This document shows, one piece after another, positions 51,513 through 61,017 of a DNA stretch of 64,000 nt; positions within the stretch are counted from its first letter, which is position 1; each line of letters opens with the position of its first letter. The position numbers and the translations under genes are program-made. The notes under the pieces are model-generated. The model was given only the letters and a program-made list of their open reading frames with translations. It made no database searches and had not been told where the DNA came from. The DNA is from CAVZRC01 sp963777695 (GTDB lineage: Bacteria; Planctomycetota; Planctomycetia; Isosphaerales; Isosphaeraceae), in assembly GCA_963777695.1 (NCBI GenBank), contig CAVZRC010000005.1, positions 682,001-746,000 of the forward strand, read 5' to 3'.

Positions 51513-51719
51513 ATGACTACGGACCAGCCCAAGGATGTGCGGGCGATCATGTTCGATCCCAACCTCATCCAGCAAGCGCTCCGCGAGGCGGTGACCGAGG
51601 CATTGATCCGGCACAAGCGCCTCGGTACGCCTATCGTCGTATGGCGCGACGGCAAGGTCGTCTGGATTCCCGCCGATGAGATCGAGATTCCGGACAAGGA
51701 TGGAGTGCCGGGAAGGTAG
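51513..51719 (+). CDS. Small conserved protein downstream of zeta remnant (possible antitoxin)
   Basis: A 68-residue protein starting MTTDQPKDVRAIMFDPNLIQQ, preceded by a gagg site eight bases from ATG 51513. It has one amphipathic helix (LIQQALREAVTEALIRHKRLG) and a strand pair (TPIVVWRDGKVVWIPADEIE). I believe small proteins of this pattern recur next to planctomycete and cyanobacterial zeta-like toxins, which would make it a surviving antitoxin-type partner, but this is from memory and position. Intact even though the toxin has decayed, as is usual for antitoxins. Confidence 0.6.
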   Translation: MTTDQPKDVRAIMFDPNLIQQALREAVTEALIRHKRLGTPIVVWRDGKVVWIPADEIEIPDKDGVPGR

Positions 51720-52003
51720 ACCGCGCGGAGACCGAGCCATGCGCCGTACGTCGCAACGGAAGGACGCCCGAGACCAGGTCGGGCCGAGGTGAGGAGATGA
51801 CAGGTCACTTGATCCGACCGCATTTTCTACGGGCCTCTCCGGCTGCCCGGTTCAACTTTACAAAAGCCAACGTCCCTGGTAATTTCCGCCGATGGAGCGA
51901 TCGAGCGCGTCTCATTCCAATCTCCTTGACCTCGCCATCGGCCATCGACAAGAACATCGTGCCGTAAGGATGGGCGTGGTCACAAATCGGACGGAGCCAG
52001 CTC

Positions 52004-52684
52004 ATGAGCGGATTGCGGCTCAACCTCGGTTGTGGCATGGACCACCTCGATGGCTTCCTGAATGTCGATCGCTTCGGAGAGCCCGACCTTCGACACGATC
52101 TCAAGGTCTTCCCCTGGCCATGGCCGGACGACTCGGTCAGCGAGGTCATGTTGAAACATGTCTTGGAGCATCTCGGCCACAACCCGACCGTCTACCTCGA
52201 GATCATGAAGGAACTCTACCGCGTCTGCGAGGATGGCGCGCTGATCCGGATCTTCGTGCCTCACCACCGGCATGAGTACTTCATGAATGACCCTACTCAT
52301 GTCCGTGCCGTGACGGCAGACGGTATGACCCTCTTCTCGCAGCGCCTCAACCGCCAATGGATCGAGCAAAGGTTGGCGAACACGCCGCTGGGTATCTATC
52401 TGGAGATCGACTTCGAGCTGGTCGAGGTGAAGCTGATGCCGAGCGAGGCCTGGCATCGCATGCATCCGCAGCAGCCTTTGGATATGAAAGCGCTGGTGCA
52501 GCAGAGCATGCTCTATAATAACATGATCGAGGAGGTCCAGATGGTACTCCGGCCCGTGAAACCGCCCGGCGGTTTTCCTCGCTGGGCCGACTCGAAGGGA
52601 TTGTTCACCGGGACGCGCCGAAGGGATCGGGAACCGGCGTCGAATCTGGATGGCCAGGAACGGATTCCGCTCCTTGGCCGCTGA
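52004..52684 (+). CDS. Class I SAM-dependent methyltransferase
   Basis: A 226-residue methyltransferase of the type annotated as predicted SAM-dependent methyltransferase. The N-terminus LRLNLGCGMDHLDGFLNVDR is motif I with the SAM-binding Gly loop and acidic Asp at the end of strand 2; FPWPWPDDSVSEVMLKHVLEH is the motif IV region. A typical KELYRVCEDGALIRIFVPHH follows. Substrate is unknown; related proteins often sit in polysaccharide or small-molecule loci. Intact. Confidence 0.85.
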   Translation: MSGLRLNLGCGMDHLDGFLNVDRFGEPDLRHDLKVFPWPWPDDSVSEVMLKHVLEHLGHNPTVYLEIMKELYRVCEDGALIRIFVPHHRHEYFMNDPTHVRAVTADGMTLFSQRLNRQWIEQRLANTPLGIYLEIDFELVEVKLMPSEAWHRMHPQQPLDMKALVQQSMLYNNMIEEVQMVLRPVKPPGGFPRWADSKGLFTGTRRRDREPASNLDGQERIPLLGR

Positions 52685-52863
52685 GCCCGCTGTCGCTCGG
52701 ATTAGACCCCGGGATGGGTGCGAGTGCCGGCCGCTTGCGATCCCCGCAAAGAGCATGAGGCATTCGTGTAGGCGCCATCCCCATTTTCTGCCATTGTCGC
52801 GGCGCGGTTGAGGCGACGCCCTGGACCCGCGATCATGAGAGATTCCTTCGGAAGGACCTTGAT

Positions 52864-53571
52864 ATGACCGCAATCGAGATCGTCGAAGAACTCAGGGTGC
52901 TCGGGGCGGAGAGCATCAAAAAGGTGCTCCGCAACCATGGCGTGAAGGAACCGTTCTTCGGCGTGAAGATCGGCGACATGAAGAAGATCCAGAAGCGAAT
53001 CAAGAAAGACTATCAACTCGGGCTGGATCTATACGATACGGGGAATTACGATGCCATGTATCTCGCCGGCCTCGTCGCCGACGATGCCAGGATGACCAAA
53101 TCGGATCTCGACCGCTGGGTGCGGAGGGCCGATGGCGGTGCGCTCGCGACGGCCACGGTCCCGTGGGTCGCGGCGGGGAGTCACCACGGGTACGAGGTCG
53201 CCCTGGAGTGGATCGAGTCCGAAGACAAGAACGTGGCCGTGGCAGGGTGGGCGACCCTGAGCAGCCTGATGGCCATCAAAGACGACGCCGATCTCGATCT
53301 GGCCGGCCTGAAGCGTCTCCTCGAGCGGGTGCGCGAGACGATCCATCAGCGGCCGGATCCCGTCCGACTTGCCATGAACGGCTTCTTGATCGCCGTGGGC
53401 ACCTACGTGCAGGCTCTCGGCGACCTCGCCGTGGAGGCGGCGGTGAAGGTCGGTCGAGTCTCAGTCGACATGGGTGACACGGACTGCAAGGTGCCGGACG
53501 CGGTGGAGTATATCCAGAAGGCCCGGGAGAAGGGGACCGTCGGCAAGAAACGCAAGACCGTGAAATGCTGA
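52864..53571 (+). CDS. DNA alkylation repair (AlkD-like HEAT repeat) family protein
   Basis: A 235-residue alkylation-repair-family protein built of HEAT-like helical repeats. Family blocks: EPFFGVKIGDMKKIQKRIKKD, YDAMYLAGLVADDARMTKSD (MYLAGL), ATATVPWVAAGSHHGYEVAL, VAVAGWATLSSLMAI. AlkD-type enzymes excise 3-methyladenine or 7-methylguanine by base-stacking; catalytic Asp/Trp/Arg equivalents cannot be placed with certainty. The basic tail (KKRKTVKC) fits DNA binding. Stop codon directly abuts the stop of the convergent membrane gene. Confidence 0.88.
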   Translation: MTAIEIVEELRVLGAESIKKVLRNHGVKEPFFGVKIGDMKKIQKRIKKDYQLGLDLYDTGNYDAMYLAGLVADDARMTKSDLDRWVRRADGGALATATVPWVAAGSHHGYEVALEWIESEDKNVAVAGWATLSSLMAIKDDADLDLAGLKRLLERVRETIHQRPDPVRLAMNGFLIAVGTYVQALGDLAVEAAVKVGRVSVDMGDTDCKVPDAVEYIQKAREKGTVGKKRKTVKC

Positions 53572-54080
53572 TTAAGGGAGCGATCTCATGGTGGGATCGT
53601 CGGCCTTGGTCTCCGGGTTTCCGAAACCTTCCATTCGGTCCCAGTATAGGCTGAAGATCACGCTGAGTGGCAGCAGGATGCCCAGCATTGCGGCCTCTTT
53701 CGCGTCCTTGAGCGTCGGCGCCGCGAGCATCCTCGGGACGGCCAGGACGACGCAGGCCACGCTCCCGACCATGATCGTCACGCGCAACGCCGTGCGGAGT
53801 TCGAACTCGGCCAGACCGGCAAAGGGATCGTGCCGCAAGAGATGAACATGAAAAGGGATAGGCTCACGATGATGAGAGCATAGACCGCCACGGCGACCAG
53901 TGGGATGATCAGGGCACCGAGGATCGCCCCGACCACGGCCCCAGCCAGGAGCCCCAGGATTCCCGCCTCGATCCATCCGGCGAACGACAGGATCAGGACG
54001 GAGAGGGCCCAGAGGATCAGGGCCACGATACCGACGAAGGTGAGGCGGGAGCCGGGGGCGTCCTCCGGCTGCTCGGACAT
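53572..54080 (-). CDS. Small membrane protein, one frame break
   Basis: About 170 residues after restoring one base near 53830 (CGTIPF / AGLAEFE). Four hydrophobic segments: TFVGIVALILWALSVLILSFAG, AGILGLLAGAVVGAILGALI, VAVYALIIVSLSLFMFI, and IMVGSVACVVLAVPRM, then a last helix LGILLPLSVIFSLYWD. The Gly-rich second helix (GAVVGAILGAL) suggests tight packing. I do not recognise a family. The start ATG 54080 has a ggagca site. Ends exactly against the AlkD-like gene stop. Confidence 0.65.
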
Positions 54081-54239
54081 GGGTCTGCTCCTTCGTTCGC
54101 CGCCGGGGCGGTGACTCGCGACCTGAAGATTGAACCTACGCGATGATACCCGAAATCAAGACCGCTCCCAAGCCTTCCCGGTCTCGCATCGCCGTGAGAT
54201 GCATTGCGGGCGGAAATCTGCGGTGTCATAATCGTCGCC

Positions 54240-56081
54240 ATGTCAACCGTCCATGAAGCATTCGCGATCGCCATCCAACACCATCAAGCCGGTCGGCTGC
54301 AATCCGCCGAGCAGATCTATCGGCAGATTCTGAACGTCGATCACGCTCATGCGGATTCCTGGCACTTGCTGGGTGTCATCAACGCACAGGTAGGCCGCCA
54401 CCAGGATGCTGTCGAGTCCATCGCGCGTGCCCTGGACCTGAGACCCGAGTGGGCCGAGGCGCAGGCCAATATGGGCCATGCCTTGAGGAAGCAGGGAAAG
54501 CCGGACGAGGCGGTGCGCTTCCTCCGGAGTGCGGTGCAACTCAAGCCGGGATTCGCCGAGGCCCATAACAACCTGGGCAACGCGTTCAAGGACCTTGGGA
54601 ATCTCGATGAAGCGATCGCTTGTTACCGACGGGCACTCGGCCTGAAGCCGGACTACGCCGCGGCGCACTATAACCTGGGCATGTCGTGCCGCGAGCTTGG
54701 GGACCTCCATGAAGCGATCGCCTGCTACCGACGGGCACTGGAGCTGAGTCCGGACGATGCCGAGGTGTGGAACAACCTGGGCAATGCGTTCAAGGACCGT
54801 GGGGATCTCGACGAAGCGATCGCCGGCTATCGCCGGGCGCTGGAACTCAGGGCCGACTATGCCTCAGCCCACAGCAATCTACTCTGCACGCTCCACTATC
54901 GTCCGGGAGTCACGCCGGCGACGTTGGCCGAGGCACATGCCGAGTACGATCGCCGGCACGCGGCACCCCTGTATCGTACCGTTGCGCACCATGAAGCGAT
55001 CCGCCATGCTCACCGCCGGCCTCGACTGGGCTTCGTTTCGCCCGATCTCGGGAGGCATCCCGTCGGCTATTTCCTGGTCCGCGTACTGGAGAATCTCGTC
55101 CTGGAGCAGCTCGAGACGATCTGCTACTCCGACCGGATCGTCAAAGACGACTTGACGGGTCGCCTCCAGGCCGCCTCGACCGGATGGCGCGATGTGATCG
55201 GTCTGGGCCACGAACAGCTCGCGGAACAGATCCGGGCGGACGGGATCGACATCCTTTTCGACCTCGCGGGCCACACGGCTCACAATCGTTTGCTGGTCTT
55301 CGCCCGCAGGCCGGCGCCGATTCAGATCAGTTGGATCGGCTACGAGGGGACGACCGGCCTGGCGGCGATGGACTACTTGCTCGCCGATCGCTTCATGGTC
55401 CCGGAAGGGAGCGAGCGGCACTATCGGGAGACCGTGCTGCGCATGCCGGATGGCTATCTCTGTTATGAACCGCCGGAGACGGCCCCGCCGGTCGGTCCGC
55501 CGCCGTCCTTGAAGGAGGGATTCGCGACCTTCGGAAGTTTCAACAACCCCGCCAAGATCACGCCGGAGGTCGTGGCGGTCTGGGCGAGGATCCTCCGCGG
55601 GGCACCGACCGCGCGGCTCGTCATGAAATATCGCGGGCTAGGCGATCCATCCGTGAAGAAAAGGTTCCTGGATCTCTTCGCCGCCAATGGAGTAGTCCCG
55701 CAACGGCTGGAGCTCCTGCCTTGGAGTTCCTACTCCGATTACCTGGCGAGTTATCATCGGGTGGATGTGGCGCTGGATCCGTTCCCGTTTTCCGGCAGCA
55801 CGATCACCTGCGAGTCCTTGTGGATGGGCGTGCCGGTGATGACCCTCCCGGGTGAGACCTTCGCCAGCCGGCACTCGCTCGACCACCTGTCGAACGTGGG
55901 ACTGACGGAGACGATCGCTCGGGATCAAGACGAGTATGTGGACCTGGCAGTTTCGCTGGCAAACGACCCATCGCGACTGTCGGCGCTGCGTTCGGGGTTG
56001 CGGGAGCGGATGGCGGCCTCGCCGCTGTGCGACGGGAGGCGGTTCGCGTTCCAATTGATGTCGATGTTGCAAGATGTTTGA
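54240..56081 (+). CDS. TPR-SPINDLY/O-GlcNAc-transferase-like glycosyltransferase (GT41)
   Basis: A 613-residue protein. Residues ~1-215 are TPRs with the clear 34-residue spacing (AEAQANMGHALRKQGKPDEA, AEAHNNLGNAFKDLGNLDEA, AAAHYNLGMSCRELGDLHEA, AEVWNNLGNAFKDRGDLDEA). Residues ~255-600 are a GT41 catalytic region: RPRLGFVSPDLGRHPVGYFL with the His near the entry of the active site, ILFDLAGHTAHNRLLVF, ISWIGYEGTTGLAAMDY, FGSFNNPAKITPEVVAVWAR and ALDPFPFSGSTITCESLW with VPVMTLPG. This is the bacterial SPY/OGT arrangement, likely transferring a sugar (GlcNAc, glucose or fucose) to protein Ser/Thr or Asn. ATG 54240 chosen at the start of the first TPR. Intact. Confidence 0.93.
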   Translation: MSTVHEAFAIAIQHHQAGRLQSAEQIYRQILNVDHAHADSWHLLGVINAQVGRHQDAVESIARALDLRPEWAEAQANMGHALRKQGKPDEAVRFLRSAVQLKPGFAEAHNNLGNAFKDLGNLDEAIACYRRALGLKPDYAAAHYNLGMSCRELGDLHEAIACYRRALELSPDDAEVWNNLGNAFKDRGDLDEAIAGYRRALELRADYASAHSNLLCTLHYRPGVTPATLAEAHAEYDRRHAAPLYRTVAHHEAIRHAHRRPRLGFVSPDLGRHPVGYFLVRVLENLVLEQLETICYSDRIVKDDLTGRLQAASTGWRDVIGLGHEQLAEQIRADGIDILFDLAGHTAHNRLLVFARRPAPIQISWIGYEGTTGLAAMDYLLADRFMVPEGSERHYRETVLRMPDGYLCYEPPETAPPVGPPPSLKEGFATFGSFNNPAKITPEVVAVWARILRGAPTARLVMKYRGLGDPSVKKRFLDLFAANGVVPQRLELLPWSSYSDYLASYHRVDVALDPFPFSGSTITCESLWMGVPVMTLPGETFASRHSLDHLSNVGLTETIARDQDEYVDLAVSLANDPSRLSALRSGLRERMAASPLCDGRRFAFQLMSMLQDV

Positions 56082-56172
56082 GGACGGTGGATCTGGTCGC
56101 CGTGAACGACCCCGGCTTCCACTCATCCGGATGTTTCCACGCGAGGGCGGTTCACGATACCGAGGAGCAACC

Positions 56173-57044
56173 ATGCCAAGCCGAGCGGCAACCGAGTGGC
56201 GTTACGAGAAGTTGACCTGGCCCGAGATCAACGACGCGGTCGAGCTGGGCAAGGTCTGCGTCCTGCCGTGCAGTGCGGTCGAGCAGCACGGCCCGCACCT
56301 GCCGCTCGACGTCGACGTGATCTGCCCGACGGAGATCGCCCGGGCGCCGGGCGGACGATCCCCGAGAAGATGCTGGTGCTCCCCACGCACTGCTACGGAT
56401 ACACCGGGCATGTGATGGACTTTCCCGGCACCATCAACACCCACTTCGAGCACTTCATGGACGGCGTGCTCGACATCGTCAAGAGCCTGGCCTACCACGG
56501 ATTCAAGAAGATCATCCTGCTCAACGGCCACGGCTCGAACTGGCCCAACCTCGACCTGGTCGCCCGCCGGGCCAACCTGGAGACCGACGCCGAATGCGTC
56601 CCCATCAACTGGTGGGGCCTCCTGACGGTCGACAAGGAGTTCATGCCGAAGTGGCGGGAGAGCAAGTTCCCCGGCGGCTGCTCGCACGCCTGCGAGCTCG
56701 AAACGTCCTTGTATCTCTATCTGGACGGCGACAATGTCCGCAAGGACCAGATCAAGAGCGGCACGATCTCGTTCAACGACGAGGACAGCCCGTTCATGTG
56801 GGTCGACCTCCTGGGCGCCGGGCCCGCATCGCTGATCTCATGGACCAGCAGCTATTCGGCCACCGGCGTGCTCGGCGATGCCGAGCTGGCGACGGCCGAG
56901 AAGGGCCGCGTCGCGTATGAGGAGTCGGTCAAGCAACTCGCCCGCTTCATCGCCTGGTTCAAGGACCGTCCCAAGGACGCTCGCCGCGACCTGCACCGTA
57001 CTCCGCCGACCATGCCGATCCCCTGGGGCCAGCGGCCCAGTTAG
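56173..57044 (+). CDS. Creatininase family amidohydrolase-like protein, one frame break
   Basis: About 290 residues when one base is restored near 56350 (PTEIARA / GRTIPEKML). Metal-binding motifs are CSAVEQHGPHLPLDVDV with Glu/His/Asp and the long HGFKKIILLNGHGSNWPNL, both typical of creatininase/creatinine amidohydrolase and the related mycofactocin MftE-like proteins. The last conserved block CELETSLYLYLDGDNVRKD carries the next Glu. The family removes an amide from cyclic or peptide substrates; substrate here unknown. ATG 56173 follows a gaggagc site. Confidence 0.85.
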
Positions 57045-57071
57045 CTCCTTATTAACTAACCGAGAACTCCT

Positions 57072-57131
57072 GTAGGGTGGGTGGAACCCACCGTTATTGA
57101 CGCAAGACCCGGTGGGTTTCACCCACCCTAC
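57072..57131. repeat. Palindromic intergenic repeat, possible bidirectional terminator
   Basis: Left arm 57072-57093 (gtagggtgggtggaacccac) and right arm 57110-57131 (cggtgggtttcacccaccct) are inverted copies with one mismatch in 22 bases; the 16-base loop is 57094-57109. Each arm is itself a small palindrome (ggtgggt...acccacc), the REP-like design known from many environmental bacteria. It lies between convergent genes. Confidence 0.75.
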
Positions 57132-57156
57132 TCGGATTGAAGTCGATGCGCCTCCG

Positions 57157-57886
57157 TCACTGCGGTGGGGTGCCCGCATTCTGTTCGCTCGACATTCCGG
57201 GGAGGATGGTGTTCCCGAAGAAGCGGTGCAGGAGGTGCTTGCGGGTCTGGGCTTGCGACTCGTCGGGATACTGCTCGACCTCGCCGCGCGAGCTTAGGCG
57301 GTAAGGGCCGTGGCCGAATACGAAGTGGTCGCGCAGCCCTTGGGCGTTCAGGAGCGTGCCGGATTCCCACACCAGTGCGCCCGGTCTTCGCCTCGTAGGC
57401 GAAGAGCGACGCCTTGACGACCGCGTCTTGTCGGTTGGTCTGAGTGAAGTTGAGGGAGGAACTGCCGTTGCTCGTGAGGGCCGGCCCCGTGAGCGAGGTG
57501 CCGAGGCCGACCCCCGGCAAGCCGGTCGTGGTATCGCGCTGGTCGGTGCCGTAGGCGCCGAAGGACGGCTCGAGGATCACCTGGGCCTTGTCCTTGTTGG
57601 TCTCCAGCAGGACGCCTTGCTCCAGCATGGTGCGGCGGATGCTGGAGAGGACGTAATCCTTGTCGACGTGGGTGACGTACTGACCGTCGAGGAAGACCTT
57701 GGCCCCTGCGAGCGGATGGAAATTCACTCGGTAGAGCGCATCGTCCCAGGTGCCCGTCAGCAGGAGCTGCTCGGTCCCGGTGCGTGCGGTGCCCGTGACC
57801 TTGACGCTGGTGCAGCCGGCGGCCAAGGCGAGGAATAGCGGTGCCATCGCCCATCGGGACGCCCGGATCGTGGATTTCCGTCGCAT
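57157..57886 (-). CDS. Lipoprotein, one frame break
   Basis: About 243 residues after two bases are restored in a GCGC run near 57375. ATG 57886 gives a lipoprotein signal with lipobox LALAAGC, so the mature protein is acylated at the envelope. It then has LLLTGTWDDALYRVNFHPLAG and AKVFLDGQYVTHVDKDYVLS, followed by a helix SSIRRTMLEQGVLLETNKDKA and beta region QVILEPSFGAYGTDQRDTTT. After the break (KTGR / LVWESGTLLNAQGLRDHFVF) it ends with FFGNTILPGMSSEQNAGTPP. A planctomycete family of unknown function with this shape exists (I believe DUF6655), but I cannot confirm it. Confidence 0.7.
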
Positions 57887-58093
57887 CGTCAACCGCCATC
57901 GTTAACCAGGGGACCGGAGACGGCGGATCCCGAGACAATTGGGACGGCCCTTCGGATGAGGGACGGGCCGGCCGGTGGTATCCTTCCATGTGCGCGCCGG
58001 GTGTTCCGTCCCGGCCGGGGGGCAGTATATCCGCGCGGGGGATCTCGGGCAACGCCAGCTCCGAAGCCATGCGGAGTGCGTCGCCAAGGGTGC

Positions 58094-59233
58094 TTACCTG
58101 GCGATCGTTGCGGTTGCGGGTGTCCCGCCGACGGGGCGGGGATTGGCGGGGAGGTTGACGTTCACCTGGGAACGGTCCGGGCATTCCCGTGCCTGGTTGA
58201 CCGACTCCAGCATCAGCAAGGGTTCCAGGGGGGCGATGACCAGGATCGTATCGCCGGGCAGCAAGAGGATCTGCGGATCGGGATTGACGTTGACGCCCAG
58301 TGCGCCCTGATGCATGACGATGTTGATCCGCTTGTCGGACTGGACATCGCCGACGGTCCGCCCGACGAGCCGGCCGGTCGGGCAGATAGTGATGTCGGTC
58401 AGGTGGACCTGCTGGCCGGCGAGCTGGAACCCCTGATAGATCTTCCGGCCGGTGGCCGCCGCGATGAATGCCGGCGCCGCCACTTGCGAGGTCGAGATCG
58501 TCGGCATGGCGAAGGCGCCGGCGACCTTGGTGGCCAGGGTCTCGTCGAACAGGCGGAGCACGATCTTGGCGTCGGCGTTCAGGTCGCGCGCCGTGATCGC
58601 GGCGTCGAGGTTGGTCAGGTCGTCGCTCGTCGTGATGATCACGGCGCGGGCGTGGCGGACGCCGGCCTGCTCCAGGACCGAGGTCATCCGGGCATTCCCC
58701 TGGATGACCGGCACGCCCTTGTCGAAGAGCTCGCCCAGCAGCGGCGCGCCCGAGGCCATCTCGATCGCCACGATGGTCTCGCGCATCTCGACTAACCCCT
58801 TGACGACCTGGTAGCCGACCTTGCCGATCCCGATCACGATGAAATGGTTGCGGCAGAGCGAGGCGAGCATGCGATTCCACTCCGGCAAGTTCTGCTTGCG
58901 CGTGAAGATGATGAACGCCATGCGGATGATCGAGTCGGCGATCGCCCCCAGGCCCAGCACGGGGAACAGGAAGAACAACGGCTGCAAGTACCACTCCTCG
59001 GGGAAGTCGAGCGACGACTCGAGGAAGATCATCAGGAAAACGCCGTGGCAGGCGCGGGCGAACGACAGCCGCTCGTGGTCGTAGAAGCAGTGGAGGATCA
59101 GCCCGCCGCCCAGCACCAGCGTCCAGAAGACGGCCAGCGGCCACCGGAATTCCCAGAGGACCAGCGTCATGAAGCGGAGGTACATCCGCAGGCGCACCGG
59201 CGTCCGGACGCGAGGGATTATCGGTCTAGCCAC
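58094..59233 (-). CDS. TrkA-type ion channel/NAD-binding protein
   Basis: A 379-residue protein. Residues ~28-95 hold two membrane segments (VFWTLVLGGGLILHCFY and LFFLFPVLGLGAIADSIIRM) that resemble a minimal potassium-channel-like pore but lack the TVGYG filter. Residues ~129-245 are a TrkA-N Rossmann domain (FIVIGIGKVGYQVVKGL, VIITTSDDLTNLDA, AKIVLRLFD); residues ~285-345 are TrkA-C (LVGRTVGDVQSDKRINIVMH, LLPGDTILVIAP). Likely a ligand-gated ion channel regulator. Start is GTG 59233. The C-terminal ~30 residues are Pro/Asn-rich and probably disordered. Confidence 0.85.
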   Translation of the reverse strand: MARPIIPRVRTPVRLRMYLRFMTLVLWEFRWPLAVFWTLVLGGGLILHCFYDHERLSFARACHGVFLMIFLESSLDFPEEWYLQPLFFLFPVLGLGAIADSIIRMAFIIFTRKQNLPEWNRMLASLCRNHFIVIGIGKVGYQVVKGLVEMRETIVAIEMASGAPLLGELFDKGVPVIQGNARMTSVLEQAGVRHARAVIITTSDDLTNLDAAITARDLNADAKIVLRLFDETLATKVAGAFAMPTISTSQVAAPAFIAAATGRKIYQGFQLAGQQVHLTDITICPTGRLVGRTVGDVQSDKRINIVMHQGALGVNVNPDPQILLLPGDTILVIAPLEPLLMLESVNQARECPDRSQVNVNLPANPRPVGGTPATATIAR

Positions 59234-59335
59234 GGTCGCCCCTCGGGGATCGCAGATTGCGGATACATGAGCAATTGATCTATCGGAATTGTCATTTATT
59301 CGTAATTCGCAATCTGGGATCTGGAATCGATCCTG

Positions 59336-60766
59336 TCATCGACTTCCGACACGACTCTCGGCGGCGCCGGCGCCGTCCAGGTCCAGCTCGGAGAGCACCT
59401 CGCCCAGGCTGCGGTCGAGGATCGCCACCATCTCATCGACCTGCTCGTCGGTGACGATCAGCGGCGGCCCGAACGCGATCCAGTGGGGGTCGAACCGGCA
59501 GATCAGCCCGTGGGCCAGCGCCCGCTTGCCGACCTTCACGCCCAGGGCCATGGCGTCGGGGAACCGCCGCCGGGTGGCGCGGTCGCCGACGAACTCGATC
59601 GCCTGGAATAAGCCCTTGCCGCGGACGTCGCCGATGACCGGATACTTCCGCGCCAGCCCTTCGAACCCCTCGCGGAGGCGACGGCCCCGCGCCCGTGCGT
59701 TGGCGAGGAGGTCGTTCTCGAGGATCTCGCGGAGCACGGCGATGCCGGCGGCGCACGAGATCGGGTTGCCTTCGAAGGTATGCCCCTCGACGAACCCCGG
59801 GTTCTCGGCGATCGGTCCCCAGAAGGCGTCGGCGATCGGCCGACGGCAGATCATCGCCGACAGCGGCGCGTAGCCTCCCGAGAGGCCCTTGGCCACCAGG
59901 AGCACGTCGGGTGTGACGCCGAAGGTCTCGGCGGCGAACATCTGGCCGGTCCGGCCGATCCCGGTGATGATCTCGTCGAAGATCAGCAGGACGTTGTGCC
60001 GGTCGCAGATCTCGCGGAGGATCGGCAAGTACTCCTCGGGCGGGTCGATCACGCCGCCGGTGTGCCCGATCGGCTCGACGAGGATCGCCGCGACCGTCGA
60101 GGGATCCTCCATCTCGACGACGTCGCCGACGATCGTTGCGCAGGTGATCCCGCAATCCGGATAGGTCTTGCCGAACGGGCATCGATAGCACGTCGGCGGG
60201 AAGACGTGGAGGAACCCCGGGGCCATCGGCTCGTTGACCGTCTTCCGCGACTTCAAACCCGAGGCTGACAGGGCGCCCAGCGTCGAGCCATGCCACGACT
60301 GGTACCGGCTGATGACCTTGTACTTGCCCGGCGAACCGGTCAGCCGGTGGTACTGCCGCGCCAGCTTGATCGCCGCCTCGACGACCTCGGCGCCGCCGCA
60401 CTGGAACTTGACCGTCGACAGGTCACCGGGGGCCAGCTCCGCCAGCAGGTTGGCCAGTTGCACCGCCAGCGGGTTCGTGCCGTGCATCGGCGGCGAGAAG
60501 GTCAGGGCGTCGAGCTGGGCCTTGATCGCCTCAATGACCCGACGGTTGTTGTGGCCTACCGAGGCGACGTAGATCCCCGAGATCGCATCGAGATAACGAC
60601 GGTCCTCCACGTCCCAGTAGAACACCCCGTCCGCCCGCGCCATCACCAGCGGCTGCTTCGACCACTCCGCCATCTGGTCGCGGACGAAGATCTGCCGGAG
60701 GAACTCCTCCTCCGTCGTCTGTTCCTCGGAGATCAATTCCGGCATGGCGCCGATCGTCGCTGTCAT
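59336..60766 (-). CDS. Class III (aspartate) aminotransferase, PLP-dependent
   Basis: A 476-residue class III aminotransferase. ATG 60766 has a gggaga site; upstream in-frame codons belong to an AT-rich inverted repeat and should not be translated. Motifs: SVGHNNRRVIEAIKAQLD, FQCGGAEVVEAAIKLARQYHR (PLP phosphate-binding), HGSTLGALSASG, LIFDEIITGIGRTGQMFAAE, VLLVAKGLSGGYAPLSAM with the Schiff-base Lys, and HTFEGNPISCAAGIAVL. A Cys-rich loop CYRCPFGKTYPDCGITCA is a feature of a taurine/putrescine-type subgroup. Substrate cannot be read from sequence. Followed in the same direction by a TrkA-type gene. Intact. Confidence 0.9.
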   Translation of the reverse strand: MTATIGAMPELISEEQTTEEEFLRQIFVRDQMAEWSKQPLVMARADGVFYWDVEDRRYLDAISGIYVASVGHNNRRVIEAIKAQLDALTFSPPMHGTNPLAVQLANLLAELAPGDLSTVKFQCGGAEVVEAAIKLARQYHRLTGSPGKYKVISRYQSWHGSTLGALSASGLKSRKTVNEPMAPGFLHVFPPTCYRCPFGKTYPDCGITCATIVGDVVEMEDPSTVAAILVEPIGHTGGVIDPPEEYLPILREICDRHNVLLIFDEIITGIGRTGQMFAAETFGVTPDVLLVAKGLSGGYAPLSAMICRRPIADAFWGPIAENPGFVEGHTFEGNPISCAAGIAVLREILENDLLANARARGRRLREGFEGLARKYPVIGDVRGKGLFQAIEFVGDRATRRRFPDAMALGVKVGKRALAHGLICRFDPHWIAFGPPLIVTDEQVDEMVAILDRSLGEVLSELDLDGAGAAESRVGSR

Positions 60767-60847
60767 CGTCGAAGTCTCCCCTCTCACCGCGAAGTATACC
60801 CGGCCCCCACCGCTCAAGATGCAACCAAATCGCCAAATATCATTATT

Positions 60848-60958
60848 GAACACGAAATACACGAAATACACGAAAAAATCAGTCTGAAATAGAAATTTTC
60901 ATCAGCCGATCGAGTAGAGACGTGGTGTTTTTTCGTGTATTTCGTGTATTTCGTGTTC
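60848..60958. repeat. Perfect 31-bp inverted repeat built of acgaaatac units
   Basis: Left arm 60848-60878 and right arm 60928-60958 are perfect reverse complements, 31 of 31 bases, separated by 49 bases. Each arm is made of repeats of acgaaatac, for example cacgaaatacacgaaataca in the left arm, and is far richer in A/T than the genome. It lies between the aminotransferase start and the M20 peptidase stop, both minus strand, so it could be a terminator for the M20 gene or a mobile hairpin element. Confidence 0.9.
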
Positions 60959-61017
60959 AAAATCTTGCATTTTCTGTCATCATCTCCTCCTGGCTTGCCA
61001 TGATCCGCGCTCCTCGA

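Noticed and set aside
57348..59144. 598-codon minus-strand frame spanning lipoprotein and channel genes
   Set aside because: Shifted-frame shadow of two genes with clear lipobox and TrkA motifs; Arg/Pro-rich low-complexity product.
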